Assembly: GCA_938009335.1 (NCBI GenBank)
Contig: CALLHT010000177.1
Span: 1-6,078, forward strand
Direction of reading: 5' to 3'
DNA from: an uncultured Rhizobiaceae group bacterium
Lineage (GTDB): Bacteria; Pseudomonadota; Alphaproteobacteria; Rhizobiales; Rhizobiaceae
Length of the DNA stretch: 6,078 nucleotides
The notes beneath the pieces are model-generated. The model searched no databases, was not told where the DNA came from, and saw nothing but the letters and a program-made list of their open reading frames with translations. The first letter of the stretch is position 1, and every line of letters begins with the position of its first letter. A program made the translations under genes and the position numbers. Below are positions 1-5,097 of this stretch, one piece after another.

Positions 1-552
1 AAACTGGTCGTCTTCGGCGATAGTCTGGTTGCAGGCTATGGTCTCCCACCGGGCGAAGCCTATCCAGAAAAACTTGCGAAAATCTTTTCCGAAAAAGGCA
101 ATGAAATCGAAATCGTGAATGCAGGCGTATCGGGAGATACAACCAGTGGCGGGCTGGCGCGATTGGATTGGTCTTTAGGAGATGACACGGATGCCGTAAT
201 ATTAGAATTAGGAGCCAATGATGCGCTGCGTGGCATACCGGTTGAAAAAACGCGCGAAAACCTTGATGAAATGATTACCCAATTAAAAGCCAAGAATATC
301 ACAGTGATGTTGGCTGGCATGATGGCGCCGCCAAACATGGGTGCTGCCTATGGTTCACAGTTCAACGCCATTTACCCGGAGCTTGCCGAAAAGCATGAGG
401 TGCTTCTCTATCCGTTTTTTCTGGATGGTGTTGCCGCCGAACGCGATCTCAATCAAAGCGACGGCATTCATCCAAACACAAAGGGCATAAGCGTTATCCT
501 CGAGCGTTCTTTGCCATATGTTGAGCAGCTACTAGAGAACGTATGTTCGTAA
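1..552 (+). CDS. tesA: TesA-like GDSL arylesterase / acyl-CoA thioesterase I (5' end missing)
   Basis: An SGNH/GDSL hydrolase that cleaves esters or acyl thioesters; the family usually acts in the periplasm. The frame is open from base 1, so the start codon and the expected signal peptide lie outside the window; 183 residues are visible. All four family blocks are present: FGDSL with the nucleophile Ser at visible residue 8, NAGVSGDTT at 40-48 (oxyanion glycine), GAND with Asn73, and DGIHPN with Asp154 and His157. This matches the known E. coli TesA triad Ser10/Asp154/His157 and Asn73, and stretches such as AIYPELA and LLYPFF also resemble TesA. The C-terminus looks complete. A GTG at 115 is only an internal codon (residue 39). 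A 99-nt gap separates it from thpR, so it may be transcribed separately. Family assignment is strong; the natural substrate (aryl ester or acyl-CoA) cannot be told from sequence. Confidence 0.93.
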   Translation, partial: KLVVFGDSLVAGYGLPPGEAYPEKLAKIFSEKGNEIEIVNAGVSGDTTSGGLARLDWSLGDDTDAVILELGANDALRGIPVEKTRENLDEMITQLKAKNITVMLAGMMAPPNMGAAYGSQFNAIYPELAEKHEVLLYPFFLDGVAAERDLNQSDGIHPNTKGISVILERSLPYVEQLLENVCS

Positions 553-589
553 CCAGCTAGGCTTGGCACCTTCTCAACTACCCGAAAAA

Positions 590-618
590 CTGACACAGTA
601 TACGAACTACTGTCTAAA
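590..618 (+). promoter_or_regulatory. Possible promoter for the thpR-phhB-ykvA-like-trmH-like run
   Basis: CTGACA (590-595), a 17-nt spacer and TCTAAA (613-618) lie 33 nt before the thpR ATG. The -35 element is close to TTGACA but the -10 element is a weak match. The position fits, since it is the only sizeable gap before the four-gene run. Low confidence because promoters cannot be confirmed by eye. Confidence 0.25.
595..613. repeat. Perfect inverted repeat ACAGTA-N7-TACTGT upstream of thpR
   Basis: Six-base arms at 595-600 and 608-613 flank a 7-nt spacer in the gap between the arylesterase and thpR. No T-run follows, so it is a poor intrinsic terminator. A promoter-like pair, CTGACA at 590-595 and TCTAAA at 613-618 with 17-nt spacing, brackets the dyad, so it could be an operator. 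The dyad itself is seen directly; any function is inference. Confidence 0.35.
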
Positions 619-637
619 AAGCTGATTCGCCCCTCGC

Positions 638-644
638 AAGAGGA
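638..644 (+). promoter_or_regulatory. thpR ribosome binding site that decides the start
   Basis: AAGAGGA sits 7 nt before the ATG at 652. An in-frame TTG at 646 would be only one base from this site, which is too close, so ATG 652 is chosen. Confidence 0.6.
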
Positions 645-651
645 TTTGACC

Positions 652-1209
652 ATGCCAAGACTATTCACTGCTATCGAAATCCCCGCTCAAGTGGCGATGC
701 AGCTTACCTTGCTACAGGGTGGCTTGCCCGGCGCACGATGGATTGATCGGGCGAATTTTCACATCACCCTGCGCTTTATCGGCGACATTGAAATGCCGAT
801 GGCACAAGAACTAAGTTACGCATTGGAACGCGTGAAGACGGAACCCTTTTCATTGAGCCTGGAGAATTTGGATGTATTTGGAGGATCCAAGCCTAATTCA
901 CTTTTTGCCGGCGTAAAACGCTCTGAGCCCCTATATCACATACAAGCAGAGCACGAACGCATTTGCCAACAGATCGGAATGGAAGCAACGGCACGGAAAT
1001 TCAAACCGCATGTCACCATCGCGCGATTGCGTGGTGCGAAAACCCCGGACATTGCCAAATACCTCTCCAGCCATGGCGGATTTCAAAGTCTTGAATTCGA
1101 CGTCGGGCGATTTGTGTTATTATCTTCTCGAAATTCTATCGGTGGCGGTCCATATGTGGTGGAAGAAAGCTATCAACTGATCGAGAAAGAACCTGTAGAT
1201 GCGTATTAA
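652..1209 (+). CDS. thpR: RNA 2',3'-cyclic phosphodiesterase (ThpR, 2H family; '2'-5' RNA ligase')
   Basis: A cytoplasmic 2H-superfamily enzyme that opens RNA 2',3'-cyclic phosphates; family members were first described as 2'-5' RNA ligases. The 185-residue product is the usual family length. Both signature H-x-T/S-hydrophobic motifs are visible: HITL at residues 37-40 and HVTI at 120-123, each on a typical strand (ANFHITLRFIG and KPHVTIARL). The N-terminus MPRLFTAIEIP is characteristic. The ATG at 652 has a good ribosome binding site, better than an in-frame TTG six bases upstream. The 3' end overlaps the start of phhB by 11 nt (1199-1209), which suggests translational coupling. The cellular RNA substrate is not known from sequence. 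Identification is secure. Confidence 0.93.
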   Translation: MPRLFTAIEIPAQVAMQLTLLQGGLPGARWIDRANFHITLRFIGDIEMPMAQELSYALERVKTEPFSLSLENLDVFGGSKPNSLFAGVKRSEPLYHIQAEHERICQQIGMEATARKFKPHVTIARLRGAKTPDIAKYLSSHGGFQSLEFDVGRFVLLSSRNSIGGGPYVVEESYQLIEKEPVDAY

Positions 1210-1492
1210 ACTCACCCCTGAAGAAGTAACCGAAGCTCTATCCGAACTGGAAGGCTGGGAACTCGTGGAAGGCCGTGAGGCAATTCGCAAAGAGTTTGTG
1301 TTTGAAAATTTCAGCCAGGCTTTTGGGTTCATGGCCCGCGCTGCACTGAAAGCAGAAAAGCTCGACCATCATCCAGAATGGTTCAATGTTTACAAAACCG
1401 TAGACGTAACGCTTGCAACGCATGACGTGGATGGCCTTACAGAACTCGACATCAAACTCGCCAAATCCCTGAATATTTTTGCCTCTGCTTGA
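1199..1492 (+). CDS. phhB: Pterin-4a-carbinolamine dehydratase (4a-hydroxytetrahydrobiopterin dehydratase)
   Basis: A small cytoplasmic enzyme that dehydrates 4a-hydroxytetrahydropterin during recycling of the cofactor of aromatic amino-acid hydroxylases. The 97-residue length is typical. The family signature is clear: EKLDHHPEW at residues 53-61 with the His57-His58 pair, then NVYKTVDVTLATHDVDGLTE with His75-Asp76. GW at 19-20 and the F-x-F-x-x-F pattern near 33-38 are also family-like. No strong Shine-Dalgarno precedes ATG 1199; the start lies inside the last codons of thpR, so re-initiation after thpR is plausible. No phenylalanine hydroxylase gene is present in this window, so the physiological partner is not evident here. 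Confidence 0.93.
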   Translation: MRIKLTPEEVTEALSELEGWELVEGREAIRKEFVFENFSQAFGFMARAALKAEKLDHHPEWFNVYKTVDVTLATHDVDGLTELDIKLAKSLNIFASA

Positions 1493-1534
1493 TTCGTTCA
1501 GCCAGAGTTCCCATTTCGAGAGAGAGGGAGAACC

Positions 1535-1900
1535 ATGAAGAAAGTTGAAATCGATGAAATTCTGATGCCGGGAGACGAAGCAGAACAAACCAGCCGCGCA
1601 CAGGAGATTCGGGAAAAATTCTGGGAAAAGGCGAGAGCCGCCGCCAACCGCATTCCGTTTATGGATGAAGTGATCGCGTGCTACTATTGTGCGCTTGATC
1701 CAGAAACACCTCCGAAGGTACGCGGCATCCTGCTGGCGGCTTTAGCCTATTTTATTCTGCCCCTTGATTCGATCCCCGATTTCCTCATTGGCTTCGGCCT
1801 GACCGATGATATCGCCGTATTAACCGCTGCTTACACCGCCGTGAAAAGCCATATTACGGAAGGTCACAGAGAAGCTGCGCGCGAGAAGTTGAAAGAGTAG
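1535..1900 (+). CDS. YkvA family protein (DUF1232), small membrane-associated protein
   Basis: A 121-residue protein with the DUF1232/YkvA core at about residues 61-98: PKVRGILLAALAYF followed by LPLDSIPDF and LTDDIAVL. The LPxDxIPD motif and the trailing DD are the hallmark of the family, whose biochemical function is not known. The hydrophobic stretch around 63-88 is probably a membrane-inserted segment or hairpin. The N-terminal 40 residues are charged and predicted soluble. ATG 1535 is preceded by an unusually strong purine-rich ribosome binding site (GAGAGAGAGGGAGAA, 1518-1532). It lies 42 nt after phhB and 53 nt before the methyltransferase gene, so it is probably co-transcribed with them. 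Confidence 0.9.
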   Translation: MKKVEIDEILMPGDEAEQTSRAQEIREKFWEKARAAANRIPFMDEVIACYYCALDPETPPKVRGILLAALAYFILPLDSIPDFLIGFGLTDDIAVLTAAYTAVKSHITEGHREAAREKLKE

Positions 1901-1941
1901 ACTTTTACCACCCCATCCCGTATTGCCTGTCGCTGAACACA

Positions 1942-1948
1942 AAGGTGA
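1942..1948 (+). promoter_or_regulatory. Ribosome binding site deciding the methyltransferase start
   Basis: AAGGTGA lies 5 nt before ATG 1954 and covers the competing in-frame GTG at 1945, so the GTG is more likely part of the Shine-Dalgarno than a start codon. Confidence 0.55.
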
Positions 1949-1953
1949 AGATC

Positions 1954-2490
1954 ATGCGCGGATATTTTGGAATTGGTGTGGAAGGCATTTCAAAGCCAAT
2001 GAATTTTGGCAATCTTGCCCGTTCTGCACATGGCTTTGGCGCGAAATTCATTTTCACGGTCGCACCAGCCAAGCACATTGGCTCCCCAAAATCAGATACG
2101 GCAAAATCTCAGGACCACGTGCCTTGGTACTCTTATCCAGACGTGGACACCATGCAAATGCCGGACGATTGCACCCTGATCGGTGTAGAATTGACACCAG
2201 ACGCGGTGAACCTTCCGAGTTTCAGACATCCTACACGCGCAGCTTACGTGCTAGGCCCGGAAGGTGGCTCACTTTCACCTGAGATGATTAAGCGTTGTGA
2301 GTACACCGTCAAAATACCAATGAGCTTTTGCATCAATGTAGCGATGGCAGGTGTTGTGGTGATGTATGACCGAATGCATTCCATGGGACGATTCGCGGAA
2401 CGCCCAATTGGGACCGGCGGCCCTGTTGAGGAAAAACAACCCCATGTGCACGGCAAACGGCTGTATTCGGGCGGATCGCGGCTTCCATAA
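1954..2490 (+). CDS. TrmH/SpoU (SPOUT) family RNA methyltransferase
   Basis: An S-adenosylmethionine-dependent SPOUT methyltransferase, probably a ribose 2'-O-methylase of tRNA or rRNA. All three SpoU motifs are present in the 178-residue product: motif 1 NFGNLARSA at residues 17-25 with Asn17 and Arg23; motif 2 VLGPEGGSLS at 99-108 with Glu103; motif 3 IPMSFCINVAMAG at 121-133 with Asn128. Motif 3 is short, and FC replaces the commoner Ser-Leu before the Asn. There is no N-terminal RNA-binding L30e-like domain, so it resembles compact TrmL-sized members, but it has a polar C-terminal tail from about residue 145. ATG 1954 is preferred over an in-frame GTG at 1945, because AAGGTGA at 1942-1948 is the likely ribosome binding site. 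The exact target nucleotide cannot be assigned. Confidence 0.88.
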   Translation: MRGYFGIGVEGISKPMNFGNLARSAHGFGAKFIFTVAPAKHIGSPKSDTAKSQDHVPWYSYPDVDTMQMPDDCTLIGVELTPDAVNLPSFRHPTRAAYVLGPEGGSLSPEMIKRCEYTVKIPMSFCINVAMAGVVVMYDRMHSMGRFAERPIGTGGPVEEKQPHVHGKRLYSGGSRLP

Positions 2491-2499
2491 TTTTTCAAC

Positions 2500-2517
2500 A
2501 TCACATGAATTTGTGAT
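2500..2517. repeat. Inverted repeat ATCACA-N6-TGTGAT
   Basis: Perfect 6-bp arms at 2500-2505 and 2512-2517 with a 6-nt centre (TGAATT), starting 10 nt after the methyltransferase stop codon. It has the geometry of a dimeric-regulator site; its arms are the CRP half-sites in reversed order. No T-run follows, so an intrinsic terminator is unlikely. The function is unknown. Confidence 0.4.
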
Positions 2518-2537
2518 CAAACAGCCAGAATCCTGCC

Positions 2538-2565
2538 TTGATTTTGTATCATGTGTACATAATCT
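2538..2565 (+). promoter_or_regulatory. Candidate distal promoter for the IalB-family gene
   Basis: TTGATT (2538-2543) and TAATCT (2560-2565) are separated by 16 nt. Transcription from here would give a leader of about 140 nt. Judged by eye only. Confidence 0.25.
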
Positions 2566-2626
2566 GTGATGACAAGAATGATTTGCCCCCACAGAAACGA
2601 CAAACTTTATGCATTTCGTTTACGAT

Positions 2627-2653
2627 TTGATAAGTTTTGTTAACGCATATTAA
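2627..2653 (+). promoter_or_regulatory. Candidate proximal promoter for the IalB-family gene
   Basis: TTGATA (2627-2632) and TATTAA (2648-2653) are separated by 15 nt, which is slightly short. It would give a leader of about 50 nt that includes the small hairpin at 2673-2685. It competes with the distal candidate at 2538-2565; neither is proven. Confidence 0.3.
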
Positions 2654-2672
2654 AGGCAATCAAATAGGTTAT

Positions 2673-2685
2673 GCCGTTTCACGGC
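2673..2685 (+). repeat. Small GC-rich hairpin in the IalB-gene leader
   Basis: GCCGT (2673-2677), a UUC loop and ACGGC (2681-2685) form a perfect 5-bp stem 24 nt before the start codon. It has no T-run after it. It could stabilise the mRNA 5' end, or be chance. Confidence 0.3.
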
Positions 2686-2709
2686 TGAATACGGGACAAA
2701 GATCGGGAC

Positions 2710-3225
2710 ATGAAGACAAAGCTTGTTTTTGCAAGCGCTCTAAGTGGCGCACTTCTGGCAGCAACCCTTTCAACAGCGGCATTGGCGCAAGCGCCAACAC
2801 GCATCAAGCAACATAACGCTTGGGGTGCTTACACACACAATGGTGGGACTGGTAAAGTTTGCTACGTTCTTTCTATTCCAACACAGAAAGAACCAGCTGA
2901 TCGCGATCATGGCGATGTGTTCTTTATGCTCGCAAAACATCCGGGCCAATCAGCGAATCTTGAGCCGCAATTTACCGTTGGCTATCCGTTTGCTGATAAT
3001 TCCAAGGTCACCCTGAATATTGACGGAAAATCCTTTGCGATGTTCACCAAAGGCAGCAATGCATGGATTGAAAATCCTGCGGAAGAACCGACTGTAGTTG
3101 CGGCAATGCGCGCAGGCAGCAAAATGTCTGTCACAGGCCAATCACGTCGCGGAACAGAGACGAAATATTCCTATTCTCTTTCTGGCGTCACCGCGTCTTT
3201 GAAAGAAATCGCATCTTGCAGCTAA
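2710..3225 (+). CDS. Invasion associated locus B (IalB) family secreted protein
   Basis: A 171-residue exported protein. Residues 1-26 form a clear Sec signal peptide: Lys2/Lys4, a hydrophobic core, and Ala-Leu-Ala before Gln27 as a signal-peptidase I site, so the mature protein should be periplasmic or surface-associated. The mature part matches the IalB family: an aromatic-rich start (AWGAYT), KVCYVLSIPTQKEP at 49-62, VFFMLAKHP, a YPF segment, IDG-x-x-FAMF at 104-112, AW and an MRAGSKMSVTGQS stretch at 133-145. Cys51 and Cys170 are the only cysteines and could form a disulfide. IalB was named for erythrocyte invasion in Bartonella, but relatives occur in many non-pathogens, so no virulence role is implied. 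A gene of this family next to rlmN is an arrangement I recall from Hyphomicrobiales. Ribosome binding is probably via GGGACAAAG at 2693-2701. Confidence 0.88.
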   Translation: MKTKLVFASALSGALLAATLSTAALAQAPTRIKQHNAWGAYTHNGGTGKVCYVLSIPTQKEPADRDHGDVFFMLAKHPGQSANLEPQFTVGYPFADNSKVTLNIDGKSFAMFTKGSNAWIENPAEEPTVVAAMRAGSKMSVTGQSRRGTETKYSYSLSGVTASLKEIASCS

Positions 3226-3228
3226 TCA

Positions 3229-3240
3229 AAACAGCTGTTT
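3229..3240. repeat. 12-bp perfect palindrome AAACAGCTGTTT
   Basis: It starts 3 nt after the IalB-family stop codon (TAA, 3223-3225), in the 60-nt gap before rlmN. It has no loop, so it is not a good RNA hairpin terminator. It could be a protein-binding dyad or chance. Confidence 0.3.
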
Positions 3241-3257
3241 CAAAATAGACGTGATTT

Positions 3258-3285
3258 GGCGATGCGTTCATGATAGAGCATCGCC
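3258..3285 (+). promoter_or_regulatory. Inverted repeat / hairpin touching the rlmN start codon
   Basis: GGCGATGC (3258-3265) and GCATCGCC (3278-3285) are perfect 8-bp arms around a 12-nt loop, and T3257 can also pair with A3286 of the ATG. The weak Shine-Dalgarno candidate TAGAG (3274-3278) is mostly in the loop. No T-run follows, so a terminator is unlikely. A role in controlling rlmN translation initiation is inferred, not shown. Confidence 0.45.
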
Positions 3286-4518
3286 ATGTCCGTATCTCTT
3301 GATCTAACCAATTCCGAAACGCGTGCAAAACTTGACGCAATGAAGCCGACAGACGGTACCAAGCCGTCATTGGTAGGATTGAGCCGTGAGCAAATGGCTG
3401 ATGCTCTGCGCGCAGAAGGCATTGCGGAAAAACAGATCAAAATGCGCGTCAGCCAAATATGGCATTGGCTTTATATTCGGGGAATCTCAGATTTCGCAAA
3501 CATGAAGAACCTGTCGAAAGACTTCCGCGCTATGCTGGAAGAAAAATTCGATGTCTCTCGGCCAAAAATCATCGAAGAACAAATTTCCAATGACGGCACG
3601 CGCAAATGGCTGATGCAGTTTCCTTCGCTTGGTGCGGGTAAACCTGTTGAAGTTGAAACGGTTTATATTCCTGAAGAAGGGCGCGGCACGCTTTGTATTT
3701 CTTCGCAAGTCGGCTGCACGCTCACCTGCACTTTCTGCCACACAGGCACACAGAAACTCGTTCGCAATCTGACAGCGGGTGAAATCCTTGCGCAACTTCT
3801 GGTAGCACGAGATCGCTTAGGCGATTTTCCTCATGCAGACACGCCTCAAGGCGCGATTGTTCCTGCTGAAGGGCGAAAAGTTTCTAACATCGTCATGATG
3901 GGCATGGGTGAGCCGCTTTATAACTTCGATAACGTGAAGCAAGCTTTACTCATCGCTTCTGATGGAGATGGTCTTTCGCTTTCCAAACGTCGGATCACAC
4001 TTTCAACGTCCGGCGTTGTGCCGTTCATTCCTCGTACTGGCGAGGAAATTGGCGTGATGCTGGCAATTTCACTGCATGCGGTGAATGATGAATTGCGCGA
4101 CGAACTCGTGCCCATCAACAAGAAATATCCGCTAAAAGAATTGCTGGATGCGTGCCGGAATTATCCTAACCTTTCCAACGCTCGGCGCATTACGTTTGAA
4201 TATGTGATGTTGAAAGGCGTCAATGATTCCCTTTCCGATGCGAAGGAACTTGTGCGCCTACTCAAAGGCATTCCGGCAAAGATCAATCTCATCCCGTTCA
4301 ACCCATGGCCCGGTTCACGCTATGAATGCTCTGATTGGGATCAGATCGAGAAGTTCGCTGACTTCATCAATGCCAATGGCTATGCGTCACCCATCCGTAA
4401 AACCCGGGGCGATGATATTCTTGCCGCCTGCGGTCAGCTGAAGTCTGAATCTGAACGCTTGAAAAAGACCGACCGTCTCGCACTGGAAGCGATGATGATC
4501 GCGGGACATGGGGAGTGA
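3286..4518 (+). CDS. rlmN: Dual-specificity rRNA/tRNA adenine-C2 methyltransferase RlmN (radical SAM)
   Basis: A cytoplasmic radical SAM enzyme that, in characterised members, methylates C2 of A2503 in 23S rRNA and A37 of some tRNAs. The 410-residue product has the [4Fe-4S] cluster motif CTLTCTFC with Cys144, Cys148 and Cys151; the preceding Cys137 in TLCISSQVGC; MMGMGEPLYN at 204-213; ISLHA at 261-265; LIPFNPWPG at 335-343; and the methyl-carrying Cys382 in AACGQLK. Cys137 and Cys382 match Cys118 and Cys355 of E. coli RlmN. It is somewhat longer than the E. coli protein; the linker 176-198 containing DTPQGAIVPAEGRK is, as I recall, typical of rhizobial forms. ATG 3286 gives MSVSLDLT, close to the Brucella start as I remember it, so the start is supported even though the ribosome binding site is weak and a hairpin touches the ATG. 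Complete and intact. Confidence 0.96.
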   Translation: MSVSLDLTNSETRAKLDAMKPTDGTKPSLVGLSREQMADALRAEGIAEKQIKMRVSQIWHWLYIRGISDFANMKNLSKDFRAMLEEKFDVSRPKIIEEQISNDGTRKWLMQFPSLGAGKPVEVETVYIPEEGRGTLCISSQVGCTLTCTFCHTGTQKLVRNLTAGEILAQLLVARDRLGDFPHADTPQGAIVPAEGRKVSNIVMMGMGEPLYNFDNVKQALLIASDGDGLSLSKRRITLSTSGVVPFIPRTGEEIGVMLAISLHAVNDELRDELVPINKKYPLKELLDACRNYPNLSNARRITFEYVMLKGVNDSLSDAKELVRLLKGIPAKINLIPFNPWPGSRYECSDWDQIEKFADFINANGYASPIRKTRGDDILAACGQLKSESERLKKTDRLALEAMMIAGHGE

Positions 4519-4615
4519 CAACAAACGGATTCGCGAACTGCTGCTAAAACATTGCTCAAACTTCCAAAACACCTGCGATTTGCCTAAGGGCTATCTGAAA
4601 ATCTGATGCGTACTT

Positions 4616-4644
4616 AAAGCCTGTCGAACACAAGAACAGGTTTT
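4616..4644 (+). repeat. Inverted repeat overlapping the ribosome binding site of the next gene
   Basis: AAAGCCTGT (4616-4624) can pair with ACAGGTTTT (4636-4644) around an 11-nt loop; one of the nine pairs is G-U. The 3' arm contains AGG (4638-4640), the only Shine-Dalgarno candidate for ATG 4648. Read differently, the short TTTT could make it a weak terminator for rlmN. The rest of the 129-nt gap after rlmN (4519-4647) shows nothing recognisable. Confidence 0.3.
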
Positions 4645-4647
4645 CCT

Positions 4648-5070
4648 ATGAAACAGATTGTCGTGGTTTTTGGTGCAGGGTTTTTTGTAGCCATCCTGAT
4701 CGCAATTATTGTTGTTGAATTCATACCAAACACAACAAGTTTTCAAGACCATGAACCCTTTTGGGCTTTTCCAATCCAGAACATGGGTCGGGCTCAATCC
4801 ATCATTCTGTTGGGCATCCTTTGGAGTTTTTTGAACCCGCTTCAAAACCAATGGAGTACTCAAATCAGATTGAAGCTCAGCAGTCCGGATAATTGGCGCT
4901 TTTACTGTGTCGGTGGAATTTTCACTTCTCTCTTCGCGCATCTTATCCTTGCAGGCGCATTCGACTGGAAACTACATCAGGCCATGATGATTGTTTTTGC
5001 GGCCCTCCCCGGCGGCGCAACGGGTGCTTATGTTTATTATCGCTGGCGGGAAAAATTTCAGTCGGAATAA
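4648..5070 (+). CDS. Small hypothetical integral membrane protein
   Basis: I do not recognise this 140-residue protein. It has about four hydrophobic segments: 4-26 (start MKQIVVVFGAGFF), 49-65, 86-104 and 111-130. Between the first two is a polar stretch with FQDHEPFWAFP, and a basic/aromatic tail (YYRWREKFQSE) ends the protein. The positive residues at 131-136 suggest a cytoplasmic C-terminus. AGG at 4638-4640 gives a modest ribosome binding site 7 nt before the ATG. It is followed after 27 nt by a second small membrane-protein gene in the same frame, so the two may be co-transcribed and could work together. Coding is supported by full-length openness and a coherent membrane-protein pattern; no function can be assigned. 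Confidence 0.75.
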   Translation: MKQIVVVFGAGFFVAILIAIIVVEFIPNTTSFQDHEPFWAFPIQNMGRAQSIILLGILWSFLNPLQNQWSTQIRLKLSSPDNWRFYCVGGIFTSLFAHLILAGAFDWKLHQAMMIVFAALPGGATGAYVYYRWREKFQSE

Positions 5071-5097
5071 CCATCAGCTTTTGCTAACACCATTTCT

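Larger units (their letters stand above)
2491..2709. other. Non-coding AT-rich region upstream of the IalB-family gene
   Basis: This 219-nt stretch separates the methyltransferase gene from the IalB-family gene and contains no credible ORF. It carries a TCACA-N6-TGTGA dyad near its start, two promoter-like hexamer pairs, TTAA repeats (2640-2643 and 2650-2653, spaced by 6), a GCCGT-ttc-ACGGC mini-hairpin and two CGGGACA copies just before the ATG. It most likely holds the promoter and 5' leader of the IalB-family gene. No T-tailed terminator for the upstream operon is visible. Confidence 0.6.

Noticed and set aside
646..651. Upstream TTG start for thpR, adding Met-Thr
   Set aside because: The TTG is one base from AAGAGGA, too close for initiation, whereas ATG 652 has ideal spacing and gives the typical MPRLFTA start.
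1507..1533. Hairpin sequestering the ribosome binding site of the YkvA-like gene
   Set aside because: GTTCCC and GGGAGAAC pair only with a bulged A, and the long purine run that forms the ribosome binding site would remain mostly accessible.
1238..1588. A 116-codon minus-strand open frame across phhB and the YkvA-like start
   Set aside because: It is antisense to two well-identified genes and shows no recognisable domain; it is a shadow frame.
1923..2282. A 119-codon open frame overlapping the methyltransferase gene in another frame
   Set aside because: Its product is a Trp/His/Arg-rich string with no family pattern, and the overlapping frame encodes all three SpoU motifs.
2640..2653. CtrA box (TTAA-N7-TTAA)
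   Set aside because: The two TTAA elements are separated by 6 nt rather than 7, and such motifs are common by chance in AT-rich DNA.
3229..3285. Intrinsic terminator between the IalB-family gene and rlmN
   Set aside because: Both dyads in this gap lack a following T-run, and the stronger one touches the rlmN ATG, so termination there would be incompatible with a simple terminator role.
4591..4941. A 116-codon minus-strand open frame opposite the first membrane-protein gene
   Set aside because: Low-complexity polar product without domain pattern; the + strand frame has a coherent membrane topology and a ribosome binding site.
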